NCBI GenBank assembly: GCA_958429225.1
Contig: CAUAJB010000004.1
Location: 1-55,118, forward strand
Length of the DNA stretch: 55,118 bases
Source of the DNA: an uncultured Collinsella sp.
GTDB lineage: Bacteria; Actinomycetota; Coriobacteriia; Coriobacteriales; Coriobacteriaceae
Reading direction: 5' to 3'
The notes under the pieces: model-generated
The model's input: only the letters and a program-made list of their open reading frames with translations
What the model was told of the DNA's origin: nothing
The model's database searches: none
In this document: positions 9,787 through 17,239 of the stretch, piece after piece
Numbering within the stretch: position 1 is the stretch's first letter
Layout: each line of letters opens with the position of its first letter
Translations under genes and position numbers: made by a program

Positions 9787-10809
9787 TTACACCGTGAGGA
9801 ACATCATCACGATGATCATGACAAAGCCGATAAGGTCGGTCGGCAAAAACACCGTCCCCAGCATAACGGCGCTGGTGATGGTCGCCGAAACCGGCTCCAC
9901 AGTTCCGATGAGGCTCGCACGTACCGAGCCGATGTCCTTAACGCCCTGCATATAGAGCATGTAAGCAAAAAACGAGCCGATAACCACGAACACCGCGAGC
10001 GCCTCGACGCCGGCAGCGTCGAGCGCCGGCATATGCGCCCAGGGCTGCACGAAGACGCACGAGACCACGCCCGCCGTGAGCATGGCAGAGCCCGTAACGA
10101 TGGGGCTGCCGTATTCGGGCAAAATCTTGGCGGGAATCACCGCCATGCAGGTGGCGCTGACCGCGCACATAAGGCCTGCGGCCAGGCCAAGCGGCGAGAT
10201 GCTCAGGCCGGTGGGGTCGCCGCCGGTGGCGATTAAAAAAGTTCCACCCAGAGCCAGGCCAATGCCGATGACTTCACGAGTACGCGGCATGCGGCGATCG
10301 GTCACGCAGGTGTAGCCCATGATGATAACGAGCTGCAGGCACTGGAGCACCGTCGCGGTTCCGGCGTTCGTCAGGCGCACGGCCGAAAGATAGCAAAACT
10401 GGTTGAACAGCAGGCCAAAGGCGGTAAAGAGCAGCAGCTGCTTGCAATCGGCGGGTGTGGTCCAGAGCTTAATCAGGCGCTCGCGGTCGCGCGTAACAAC
10501 CACGGTCATAAAGAGTAGACCGGCGAGAATCTGGCGCACGCTCATAAGCCACAAGGTGTCGACGTGATAGGTATCGAACAGAAAACTCGCGCTGGTGCCC
10601 GAGAAGCCCCAAAACGAACCACCCACCAGCGTAGCCAAGACGCCTGTGATCAACTTGCGCGTCGAAGCGCTGTTCAGGCGCTCGCGCCAGGCGCGGCGGG
10701 TGCTGCGGCTGAGCTCGTCGGTGCCCTCGGGCACATCAATGTTCGATATATCGGTCATCGGCACCGAAGCCCCTGCGCCTTCGACCTGCTCGACACGCTC
10801 TTTGCTCAT
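9787..10809 (-). CDS. EamA/DMT family transporter
   Basis: Inner-membrane drug/metabolite-type permease. After a hydrophilic N-terminus of about 55 residues there are about ten hydrophobic segments in two EamA repeats. The second repeat ends with the typical GTVEPVSATITSAVMLGTV motif. The substrate cannot be read from sequence. The ATG at 10809 follows GGGGGAG. It is a distant paralogue of the EamA gene at 41750-42832 (both carry YMLYMQG/YILYMQG). Confidence 0.9.
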   Translation of the reverse strand: MSKERVEQVEGAGASVPMTDISNIDVPEGTDELSRSTRRAWRERLNSASTRKLITGVLATLVGGSFWGFSGTSASFLFDTYHVDTLWLMSVRQILAGLLFMTVVVTRDRERLIKLWTTPADCKQLLLFTAFGLLFNQFCYLSAVRLTNAGTATVLQCLQLVIIMGYTCVTDRRMPRTREVIGIGLALGGTFLIATGGDPTGLSISPLGLAAGLMCAVSATCMAVIPAKILPEYGSPIVTGSAMLTAGVVSCVFVQPWAHMPALDAAGVEALAVFVVIGSFFAYMLYMQGVKDIGSVRASLIGTVEPVSATITSAVMLGTVFLPTDLIGFVMIIVMMFLTV

Positions 10810-11040
10810 TCCACTCCCCCGAAACAGTCTGGAAGCAATTCGGCTTACCTTACCACGGCGAAGGCACCAGCCGGAGGCTTGTCCGCTTATCGGTAGGACA
10901 ATTCCGCAGGCGTCTTTCTATAGCTCGATACCGCAATGGCCCTGCATTATGCGACAGCCAAATCGCGGCAGCAGACTCTTTTGAAATGGATATGACAAAG
11001 CCCTCGAATTCCACAATGTAAGCGATTTTTAAAAATGTTC

Positions 11041-11069
11041 TTGCCACCGAGTTCAGGCTCCGTTATATT
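11041..11069 (+). promoter_or_regulatory. Sigma-70-type promoter of tRNA-Val
   Basis: TTGCCA at 11041-11046, a 17-nt spacer, then TATATT at 11064-11069. The expected start point lies about 22 nt before the tRNA. Confidence 0.7.
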
Positions 11070-11098
11070 ATCCCTTGCGCACTTGCGCACCCTTGATC

Positions 11099-11173
11099 GG
11101 GCGTTTAGCTCAGGGGGAGAGCGCTTCCCTGACACGGAAGAGGTCAGAAGTTCAAATCTTCTAACGCCCACCA
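11099..11173 (+). tRNA. tRNA-Val (anticodon GAC)
   Basis: Full cloverleaf by eye: acceptor GGGCGTT/AACGCCC, D-stem GCTC/GAGC, anticodon stem CTTCC/GGAAG around the loop CTGACAC (anticodon GAC), T-stem AGAAG/CTTCT with loop TTCAAAT, then A and an encoded CCA. The length is 75 nt with CCA. It marks the left edge of a foreign-looking island. Confidence 0.97.
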
Positions 11174-11180
11174 ATTGTTC

Positions 11181-11219
11181 AACCGGTCTACCTGCGGAAA
11201 TGCGGTAGACCGGTTTCTT
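11181..11219 (+). terminator. Terminator of tRNA-Val
   Basis: AACCGGTCTACC and GGTAGACCGGTT form a 12-bp stem followed by TTTCTT, immediately after the tRNA. Confidence 0.85.
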
Positions 11220-11230
11220 GTATATAGCGC

Positions 11231-11253
11231 TGTATCCCAAATGTATCCCAAAA
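11231..11253. repeat. Tandem 11-mer TGTATCCCAAA x2
   Basis: Two perfect head-to-tail copies sit just after the tRNA terminator and before the IS21 fragment. The position beside a tRNA suggests a remnant integrase arm-type or attachment site, but no matching copy was found at the far side of the island. Confidence 0.45.
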
Positions 11254-11575
11254 GGCGGCGCGCGAGCACTCGCTGGAGGCGGCGATGAGGGACATCGCCA
11301 GAAACGACCTGGTCATCCTGGACGAGTTCGGCTACGTGCCGCTGGACCTCGACAGCGCGAGGCTGCTGTTCCAGGGGGTGTCGGACTGCTACGAGAGGCA
11401 CAGCCTGGTCATCACCACAAACATTGAGTTCAGCAAGTGGGGCACGGTCCTGGGGGACGACAAGATGGCGGCGGCGATGATCGACCGCATCGTCCACCAC
11501 GGCCGCCTGGTCGAGTTCACCGGCGCGAGTCACCGTATGGAGGCGACGCTCATACTCGGCAAGGCGGTGGGATAG
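11252..11575 (+). pseudogene. istB: IstB-like ATP-binding protein, truncated
   Basis: The reading frame encodes REHSLEAAMRDIARNDLVIL followed by DEFGYVPLD, the Walker B region of IS21 transposition helpers (IstB). It continues through VITTNIEFSKWG (sensor region) and the C-terminal DRIVHHGRLVEF. Intact IstB is about 250 aa; only the last about 107 residues remain, and the Walker A half is gone. An internal ATG at 11285 is in frame, but expression would make a non-functional ATPase. The frame begins right after the tandem 11-mers. Confidence 0.85.
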
Positions 11576-11644
11576 GTTAACGCGGCGTGTTTGCCAAAGT
11601 GCTCAATTTGGTCGCGCCACAATGTTCAGCTTGTCGTCGACACA
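11252..11644 (+). mobile_element. IS21-family remnant (3' part)
   Basis: The 3' end of an IS21-type element: the C-terminal part of istB, then a right end. The far end read on the minus strand begins TGTGTCGACGACAAGCTGAA, a typical IS21 TGT...-type terminus, ending about 11644. The left end, istA and the first half of istB are missing. Confidence 0.7.
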
Positions 11645-11803
11645 AACAGCGGCTCCCGCGTTTGGCAGCCCCGTGGTCCCAGCGGACGCGGGGAGACCGA
11701 GAAGAGTCAGGGCTCCGCCTCCTTGAGCGCGCCCACGTCGCCCCCGTGTTCGTCGAGAAGGGCACGCGCGGCCTTGACGCTCCGCGCCCCAGCGAGCCTG
11801 AGC

Positions 11804-11953
11804 TCAGTACTCCACGCGCTCGTCGGCTGCTGCGCCCTCCACCGCTTCGATCCCCGAGCGAAGGGCGTCCGCCACCTCTGCCGACCTCGCGTCCTCTTGC
11901 CCTTCCGCGAGCTCGACCTTCGCCGCCTCGTCGCCATGAGTCTCACCGTCCAT
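11804..11953 (-). CDS. Small acidic protein, hypothetical
   Basis: A possible 49-aa acidic, alanine-rich, probably helical protein beginning MDGETHGDEAAKVELAEGQE. AGGA lies 5-6 nt before the ATG. Just downstream another frame (about 11808-11707) reads TELRLAGARSVKAARALLDE and also looks protein-like, so this may be one gene broken by a frameshift, or decayed mobile-element DNA. No family recognised. Low confidence. Confidence 0.35.
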   Translation of the reverse strand: MDGETHGDEAAKVELAEGQEDARSAEVADALRSGIEAVEGAAADERVEY

Positions 11954-12052
11954 GTATCCTGCTTTCAAATCGCGGCAGGCACAACAAGGCGCCCGCCCAG
12001 TTACTCGATACGAGCAGCCTAGACGGGCGTCACAAAGTGGCAGAGGGGCACG

Positions 12053-12088
12053 ACTCTAATGCCAGGCATCTGCTGGTATCATTAGAGT
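12053..12088. promoter_or_regulatory. Inverted repeat upstream of the DUF262 gene
   Basis: ACTCTAATG (12053-12061) and CATTAGAGT (12080-12088) are perfect inverted arms with an 18-nt spacer that itself holds CCAG/CTGG. It lies 90-125 nt before the DUF262 start and is a plausible operator or promoter-linked hairpin. Confidence 0.45.
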
Positions 12089-12177
12089 GCAGCATTGGTT
12101 ATGGGAGAGGGCTTCACATCCCACAGCCAGTCAGACCTAAGTTGGCTTCGTCCTGCTATAGATTGAGGTGAAGGCGA

Positions 12178-13236
12178 TTGACTGATCAACAAAGTGAGAC
12201 GATCGAGATTTCCGAACAGATTCGCGACAAGAAAAAGGATGTGCGATTCAGCACTCGCGAATACGTTGCGGAATACCTCATCAATAAGTTCAATGCTGAT
12301 GCATTCTACATTCCGCTTGACTATCAACGGAACTTCGTCTGGACGGACGTTGACTGCAGCTACTTTATTGAGTCTGTGCTAATTGGCCTGCCCATTCCCT
12401 ACATGTTCTTTGCCGATGCTGAAGATGGCAGAACGGAAATCGTTGATGGAGCGCAAAGGATGAACGCCTTGGTGAACTTTGCCAGAGGCGATTTAACCTT
12501 GTGCAATCTAGACATCCTTACATCTGTCAACGGAAAGACCTATTCAGAACTTCCCATAGAAGTACAAAGAAGATTCGATAACGCGAGCTTTCGAGTGGTT
12601 TACCTTGAGGAAGGGACCACCTTTGACGTCCGACAGGAGATTTTTCGTCGTATCAATTCATCGGGCAAGCAGCTCAAATCGCAAGAAATTCGCCGTGGCT
12701 CCATGGGCGGCGATTTTACAAAACTAGTAAGCGAGCTCTCCAAAGATCCGCTCTTTATAAAACTTGCCCCGTTAAGCGAGACGGCGCGCAAACACTACGA
12801 TGACATGGAACTTGTCACTCGTTTCTTCGCCTATGCAGACGGCTACCCAGATTTCGAGGGTTACAAAGACCGCGTTGCTAGTTACCTGGATGAATACACG
12901 AATCGCATGAACATCGAGCTTGCCGAGTCACCTGACAAGCGCAATGAACTCGTCGCTCGCTTCAAAGAAATGTTGGAATACGTTGAGAAGTGCTTGGGAG
13001 ACAGGGGTTTCAAAAAGACACCGACAGGAAAAACGACTCCTCATGCGCGTTTCGAAGCTATTGCGGTCGGCGTTGCCGTGGCGTTGTCGGAGGACAAGGA
13101 CCTTTCGCGCAAAGACATGTCTTGGGTTGATTGCGAAGAGTTCCAGACCCTTGTGCGGTCAGACTCGGCAAACGTAAAGGCCAAGTTGAAAGCTCGCATT
13201 GATTTCGTTGCCAACAAGCTGAAGGCGGAGCGGTAA
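12178..13236 (+). CDS. DUF262 domain protein (GmrS-like / ParB-fold)
   Basis: 352-aa protein with an N-terminal DUF262 domain. The family's early motif is seen as IPLDYQRNFVWTDVDCSYFI, and the core motif is DGAQR at residues 90-94, where most members have DGQQR. DUF262 occurs in the modification-dependent endonuclease GmrSD and in many defence genes, where it is thought to bind or hydrolyse nucleotide or act on DNA. No HNH/DUF1524 nuclease half is present in this protein. The start is TTG at 12178 after GAGGTGA. The next gene, a HEPN protein, begins 5 nt after its stop, so they form one operon. Base composition is clearly less G+C-rich than the flanking chromosome. Confidence 0.85.
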   Translation: MTDQQSETIEISEQIRDKKKDVRFSTREYVAEYLINKFNADAFYIPLDYQRNFVWTDVDCSYFIESVLIGLPIPYMFFADAEDGRTEIVDGAQRMNALVNFARGDLTLCNLDILTSVNGKTYSELPIEVQRRFDNASFRVVYLEEGTTFDVRQEIFRRINSSGKQLKSQEIRRGSMGGDFTKLVSELSKDPLFIKLAPLSETARKHYDDMELVTRFFAYADGYPDFEGYKDRVASYLDEYTNRMNIELAESPDKRNELVARFKEMLEYVEKCLGDRGFKKTPTGKTTPHARFEAIAVGVAVALSEDKDLSRKDMSWVDCEEFQTLVRSDSANVKAKLKARIDFVANKLKAER

Positions 13237-13241
13237 ACCTT

Positions 13242-14048
13242 ATGGATTCCAATGACTTTAACTTGGGGTACGAAGAGGTCTACAACGACCGCCTTGGTGA
13301 GACCAAGAGCATGATTACGCTCGCGACCCTGCTCGATTCGCTTGACCAAGGTGCAGAGGGCGTGCGCTACAATGCTGTAATGCGAGGAGCGTACGAAATC
13401 GCTGAAAAGGCAAATCCCAGTGGCCTGCCCTCATCGACACCAGATGTGACCCTCGTTTCCAGTGTCATCCGCTCCAACGTCAAGCTTATGATCTACAACA
13501 TCATTGAGTACTCAGTCACTAATCTCATGCAGGCGATTTACGACAGAGTAAAGGACGAGGGTTGCGGCTACGCTGAGGTTTCCGAAAAGCTTCAATCGAT
13601 TTGGCACCATACCCAAATGTATAACGGGTTGAGCGACCCAAAAGCCAGCAATAGTACTGCCGAGTCCATAAGCAAGAGGTTGCTTGATCATGCTGTTAAA
13701 AATAACGTACTTCAATTCAGCGTTCGGAACACCATCGCCGGTGGAAATCTAGATGCAGACAAAATCCTCAAGCTCTTTGATGACCACGGAATATCGATTC
13801 ATGATGATATAGCGAACTGCAAGAGGGATGAGATTAAGAGCGAGCTTAAAGACATCAAGAATCGACGGAATGACCTAGCTCATGGATCAATTTCGTTTGC
13901 AGAAGCAAGCAATCAGGTGACAACATCGGAGCTTGCGGAGCTAGTCAATCATGTTGACTCATTTTTGATGCAGCTCCGCAAGGATGTTTCGACCTACCTC
14001 AACGCCGGTGAATATCGGCGCGGTATGACCGAATCAGAAGAGGGCTAG
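13242..14048 (+). CDS. HEPN-family nuclease (MAE_28990/MAE_18760-like)
   Basis: 268-aa, mostly helical protein. The decisive motif is RRNDLAHG, giving R209-N210-x3-H214, the RNxxxH catalytic pattern of HEPN ribonucleases. The rest (IRSNVKLMIYNIIEYSVTNL near residue 75) fits the MAE_28990/MAE_18760 type, which I recall being annotated beside DNA methyltransferases and DUF262 genes. It probably acts as the toxic effector (RNase) of a defence module. It follows the DUF262 gene by 5 nt, and its TAG stop overlaps the convergent methyltransferase stop (14045-14048). Family moderately sure; mechanism inferred. Confidence 0.78.
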   Translation: MDSNDFNLGYEEVYNDRLGETKSMITLATLLDSLDQGAEGVRYNAVMRGAYEIAEKANPSGLPSSTPDVTLVSSVIRSNVKLMIYNIIEYSVTNLMQAIYDRVKDEGCGYAEVSEKLQSIWHHTQMYNGLSDPKASNSTAESISKRLLDHAVKNNVLQFSVRNTIAGGNLDADKILKLFDDHGISIHDDIANCKRDEIKSELKDIKNRRNDLAHGSISFAEASNQVTTSELAELVNHVDSFLMQLRKDVSTYLNAGEYRRGMTESEEG

Positions 14049-15121
14049 TGTACGCAAGCGGCAATTATGCTTTTGCCAACCGCTTCGCCGAGCTTTGGTG
14101 GCACGGCGTTTCCAATATGCCGTGCCACAGCTTTCTTGCTGATCTTCTCGCCAGGCCTAATGAACTTGTAATCCTGCGGGAAGCTCTGCAAGACGGCACC
14201 CTCACGCAAGGTTAGGGCTCGATTTTGCTCTGGATGCCCAAACCGGCCCGTACCGTACATATAGAACTGCGTAGTTATAGTTGGGGACGTCTCGTCCCAA
14301 GCCATCCTCCCGTAGACCGCAGGGTACGTTTGGCCAGCAGCCTTTTTATGACAATCAAGCCTCAGATCCTCAGGCCAATCTCGCCACGTGCCATTAGGCG
14401 TCGAAGCCTTAATGCGCTTCAAGTTTAGTTCTGATAGCGCCGACGCCGTTTGCAGAGAGTCCCCCCTGCAAGAGCCGCCAGCGCTCACGGCAGGCAGCGC
14501 ACCTATTGCCTGCCGAACCGTAACAGCATGAGCGTTATCATTCGTAGGGTCAATCAAGCTGATGGACCCATTTCTAGAAGCTAGCAGAATCAATCGCCGC
14601 CGATGCTGGGGCACACCGTACTCCTCAGCCTTTACGACGCTGTATTCCACCGAGTATCCGGACTCCTTAAGCGTGTTCAAGAAACCAGAGAAGATGCTCT
14701 CCTTCTCGAGCTCGGGCACGTTCTCCATGGACACGTAATCTGGCTGCACTTCACGTACAAGCCTCCCAAACTGCGCAAGCAACCCCCAGTCCTTGTGCTT
14801 CTCGCGATGCTTCTTGTCCTTGCGGTGCTTCGAGAAGGGCTGGCAAGGAGCGCACCCTACCAAGACTTTGATGTCAAAGTCCTTCAGGAGCTCCTTGACT
14901 TCCTCCCCGGTGACCTCGGCGATGTTCTTGCAGATGAACTTATCCTTGCCGTTGTTCGCATCGTAGGCGTACTGGCAAGAGGAATCGAGGTCAAACCCAG
15001 CCACCACATCGATGCCAGCGGTGCGTAAACCGTAGGTCAGGCCCCCGACCCCGCAAAACAAATCCACAGCACCAATGGAGGCGCTCTGAGCCTTATCCTC
15101 CGTGGAACTATCAACGCTCAT
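14045..15121 (-). CDS. DNA (cytosine-5-)-methyltransferase
   Basis: 358-aa C5 methyltransferase with all main motifs. Motif I is DLFCGVGGLTYG (residues 20-31). Motif IV is GCAPCQPFS with catalytic Cys93, motif VI is ENV at 133-135, motif VIII is PQHRRRLILLAS, and motif X (RHIGNAVPPKLGEAVGKSI) is at the C-terminus. It is full length and looks active; the target site cannot be told from sequence. I prefer the ATG at 15121 (AAGGGGTG, good spacing) over the GTG three codons upstream. It converges on and overlaps the HEPN gene by the stop codons, and probably provides self-protection or a methyl mark linked to the DUF262-HEPN pair. Confidence 0.95.
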   Translation of the reverse strand: MSVDSSTEDKAQSASIGAVDLFCGVGGLTYGLRTAGIDVVAGFDLDSSCQYAYDANNGKDKFICKNIAEVTGEEVKELLKDFDIKVLVGCAPCQPFSKHRKDKKHREKHKDWGLLAQFGRLVREVQPDYVSMENVPELEKESIFSGFLNTLKESGYSVEYSVVKAEEYGVPQHRRRLILLASRNGSISLIDPTNDNAHAVTVRQAIGALPAVSAGGSCRGDSLQTASALSELNLKRIKASTPNGTWRDWPEDLRLDCHKKAAGQTYPAVYGRMAWDETSPTITTQFYMYGTGRFGHPEQNRALTLREGAVLQSFPQDYKFIRPGEKISKKAVARHIGNAVPPKLGEAVGKSIIAACVH

Positions 15122-15406
15122 CGCAATCACCCCTTCGGCGTCCTAGAATGACCGTATGCGAGCGTCACAAACTCGAAAAGAATTCAACTCGCTAACTTTA
15201 TAGATTAGCAGCAATCAGAGGGATTGGAGACCTGAGCTTGAAAACGTCACCGAACGGCTGTTTGCTTCCCGTAAACAGCAGAAGTGCAGGTAAAACGCCT
15301 TGGCCTCGATTTGCTTGATCGCCTGCTCCAAGTACGGCAATCCGGAGAGGTCCTGGCCGCCGGAGGCCGTGCAAAGCGCTCCGCTTGTATGGTCGCCCGT
15401 GCTCTT

Positions 15407-15655
15407 TCAGCCTGCGTTCGCCGCATGCCAGAAGAGCGTGCCCGCCGTGATCCTACCGCCCTCGTCCACATGCTCGAAGAGCTTGCGGGTAACGGCCTCG
15501 TCGTACTTCTCGGGGTCGTGGGAGCACCAGCTAAGGAACGTGTCGTGGTCGCCTCCAGCGGCCTCGTAGCTGATGCCGATGTTCTTCCAAGTCTCGTAGT
15601 TCTTGGGCGGCTCCATAGAGAGGAACGCCAAGTCGGCCTTCTCCTTATCGTTCAT
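15407..15655 (-). pseudogene. Primase C-terminal (PriCT-2-like) fragment
   Basis: An 82-aa frame starting at an ATG. YETWKNIGISYEAAGGDHDT, then FLSWCS, and RITAGTLFWHA match the pattern of the small PriCT-2 domain in phage/plasmid primase-helicases. The primase and helicase parts are missing. After the stop, further minus-strand frames (for example LEQAIKQIEAKAF near 15300) look like degraded continuation. I read it as a remnant of a mobile-element replication gene. Confidence 0.55.
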
Positions 15656-15815
15656 GCTGGCTCACCCCGCAATCGAGCTGCGAGGCGGCGCTCCCCGTGA
15701 CCGAGCTGTAAGATGCAGCCACGACAGGCCCCCGGCCTGTCCACTCGCCGCCGGTGGCCCCGCCGCCAAGTATACGGCCACCGGTGTCATTTTCCTTGAA
15801 TGCTTCCATAGGCAT
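15645..15815 (-). CDS. Small hypothetical mobile-element ORF
   Basis: 56 codons beginning MPMEAFKENDTGGRILGGGA. The ATG follows GAGGAC, which is the last part of the upstream excisionase-like gene, and its stop overlaps the start of the primase fragment. The tight spacing suggests a once-coupled operon. The Gly/Ser-rich sequence matches nothing I know. Confidence 0.4.
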   Translation of the reverse strand: MPMEAFKENDTGGRILGGGATGGEWTGRGPVVAASYSSVTGSAASQLDCGVSQHER

Positions 15816-15817
15816 CG

Positions 15818-16064
15818 CTAGTCCTCAATGCCGAGCATGTCGCAGATTTTCTGCCCGCTGATCGCCCAGGTGCCGCCGATCATCATCGCGGGGAGCGTCC
15901 CGTCCGCGCACCACTTCTGGACTTGGCGCAGGCTCCACCCGCCAATCTCGGCCACGTGCTTAGGGGGTCTCGCACACCTTCACGTCCGCGCGCCGGATTT
16001 GCGAGCAGCCGAGCGGCTCCTTCCCATGCCCTATTCTCGCCTTTGTACCGAGCCATTCAGTCAC
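15818..16064 (-). pseudogene. Excisionase-like helix-turn-helix protein, frameshifted
   Basis: The C-terminal part reads KHVAEIGGWSLRQVQKWCAD then GTLPAMMIGGTWAISGQK, a clear MerR/Xis-type winged helix (HTH-17). Its N-terminus lies in another frame: a GTG at 16064, preceded by GAGG, begins VTEWLGTKARIGHGKEPLGC and runs to VKVCETP. The two join if one base is removed from the five-G run at 15963-15967. It is therefore either a one-base frameshift mutation or a sequencing error. An excisionase-type gene here supports an integrated element, although no integrase is seen. Confidence 0.65.
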
Positions 16065-16385
16065 CGCCCTAACCTCTGAGCTACTAATGACGTGTGATCA
16101 CGGTTAAGACTGTACAAGAGCGAATTGCCGCGTTTAACTGTGGTTATGTAGTGCAGCAGTGGCAAAACTGCTTGACGGCGCGGGACTTCCATTTTGCTTT
16201 GCGACTGCTTGGACGGCCAAATTGCTCATTTGCTGACTTATAGCAATGCCCCAACGGCACCGTCGCGTTCGCAAACAGCCGCGGCCAACAGCAAGAACAT
16301 CAGCAATTCCGTCGGCATGCATCGGACGTCCGCCGCTGGGGTATCCTTGGAGCACATGCACCGCAAGCCGCACAAAGGAGCCGCC
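16065..16385. other. Gene-free 321-nt stretch
   Basis: I see no credible ORF with a ribosome binding site, no RNA gene and no strong repeat. It is presumably the right border of the tRNA-Val island plus the promoter of the DUF5710 gene (GTATCCT at about 16339 could be a -10). No copy of the tRNA 3' end was found. Confidence 0.4.
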
Positions 16386-17084
16386 ATGCGCACCGAGCTC
16401 GATGTTCCCTTTTCGCACAAAGACCAGGCCAAGGCCCTGGGCGCCAAGTGGGACCGGGTCAAGAAGATCTGGTACGTGCCCGATGGCGTCAACCCCGAGC
16501 CCTTTGCCGCGTGGCTGCCCGGCGTGGATCGTTCCGACCCCAGCGCGCCCTACATCTATCTGGTGCTTGGCAAGCGCGAATGTTGGAAGTGCCACGAGCA
16601 GACGACGGTCGCGGCCTTTGGCATTCCGTATCGGTTGGCCGAGGACTCGGACAGCAAGGCCGCGCCCGGCGCTGCGCCCGCCATGGACGACGCGGGCCAC
16701 ATCGCGATCGACACCGCCCGCGCCAACGCCATAGCCATCGTTCCCGCGCTGGGCTGCGTGCCGGCCGAGATCCGCGACTACCTGCGCGAGCGCTGCGGCT
16801 ACAAGCCCGTAACGTCGCGCACCACCAAAACCGTATCGCTCGCCAGCACCTGCACCGCCTGTGGCGCGCTGCAAGGCAGCCATTACCTGTTCGAGGAGCC
16901 CATGTCGCCGTTTGCGCTCACGGCCATCAACAAGCTGCCCGCGCTGGAGTTCGTGCGCGTGGAAGTCGCCGGCGTCTTTGGCATCCACGCCAGACAGGGC
17001 AACTTTGACCAGGCACTTTTTACCTGGGCACGCGACCACCACACCCAGTTCCACAAGCCCCTGTGCGAGGGGATCTACCTGTAA
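16386..17084 (+). CDS. DUF5710 domain protein with zinc ribbons
   Basis: 232-aa protein. The N-terminus (VPFSHKDQAKALGAKWDRVK then KIWYVPDG) is a DUF5710 domain, a short module found in many DNA-processing and plasmid proteins. It is followed by two cysteine pairs, CWKC near residue 65 and CTACG near residue 157, which suggest a zinc-binding fold. The ATG at 16386 follows AAGGAG; the frame is open further upstream, but the sequence there is not protein-like. High-G+C codon use resembles the chromosome, so it may be outside the island. Function unknown. Confidence 0.75.
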   Translation: MRTELDVPFSHKDQAKALGAKWDRVKKIWYVPDGVNPEPFAAWLPGVDRSDPSAPYIYLVLGKRECWKCHEQTTVAAFGIPYRLAEDSDSKAAPGAAPAMDDAGHIAIDTARANAIAIVPALGCVPAEIRDYLRERCGYKPVTSRTTKTVSLASTCTACGALQGSHYLFEEPMSPFALTAINKLPALEFVRVEVAGVFGIHARQGNFDQALFTWARDHHTQFHKPLCEGIYL

Positions 17085-17239
17085 GATATCTTAGGTACCG
17101 GCGAGCGCTCCTGGCGGCAAGGTATCGCCCAAAGGCAGAAGCACCCGACAGACAATTAGGTGTCCGCATCGTCATACACGACATCGATACCACAGCCGTG
17201 ACAGCGTCCGGGGCGCACCAGCATGTGAAGACGGTCTTG

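Noticed and set aside
16080..16140. attR of the tRNA-Val island
   Set aside because: No stretch matching the tRNA 3' end (TCTAACGCCCACCA) or the TGTATCCCAAA repeat was found here.
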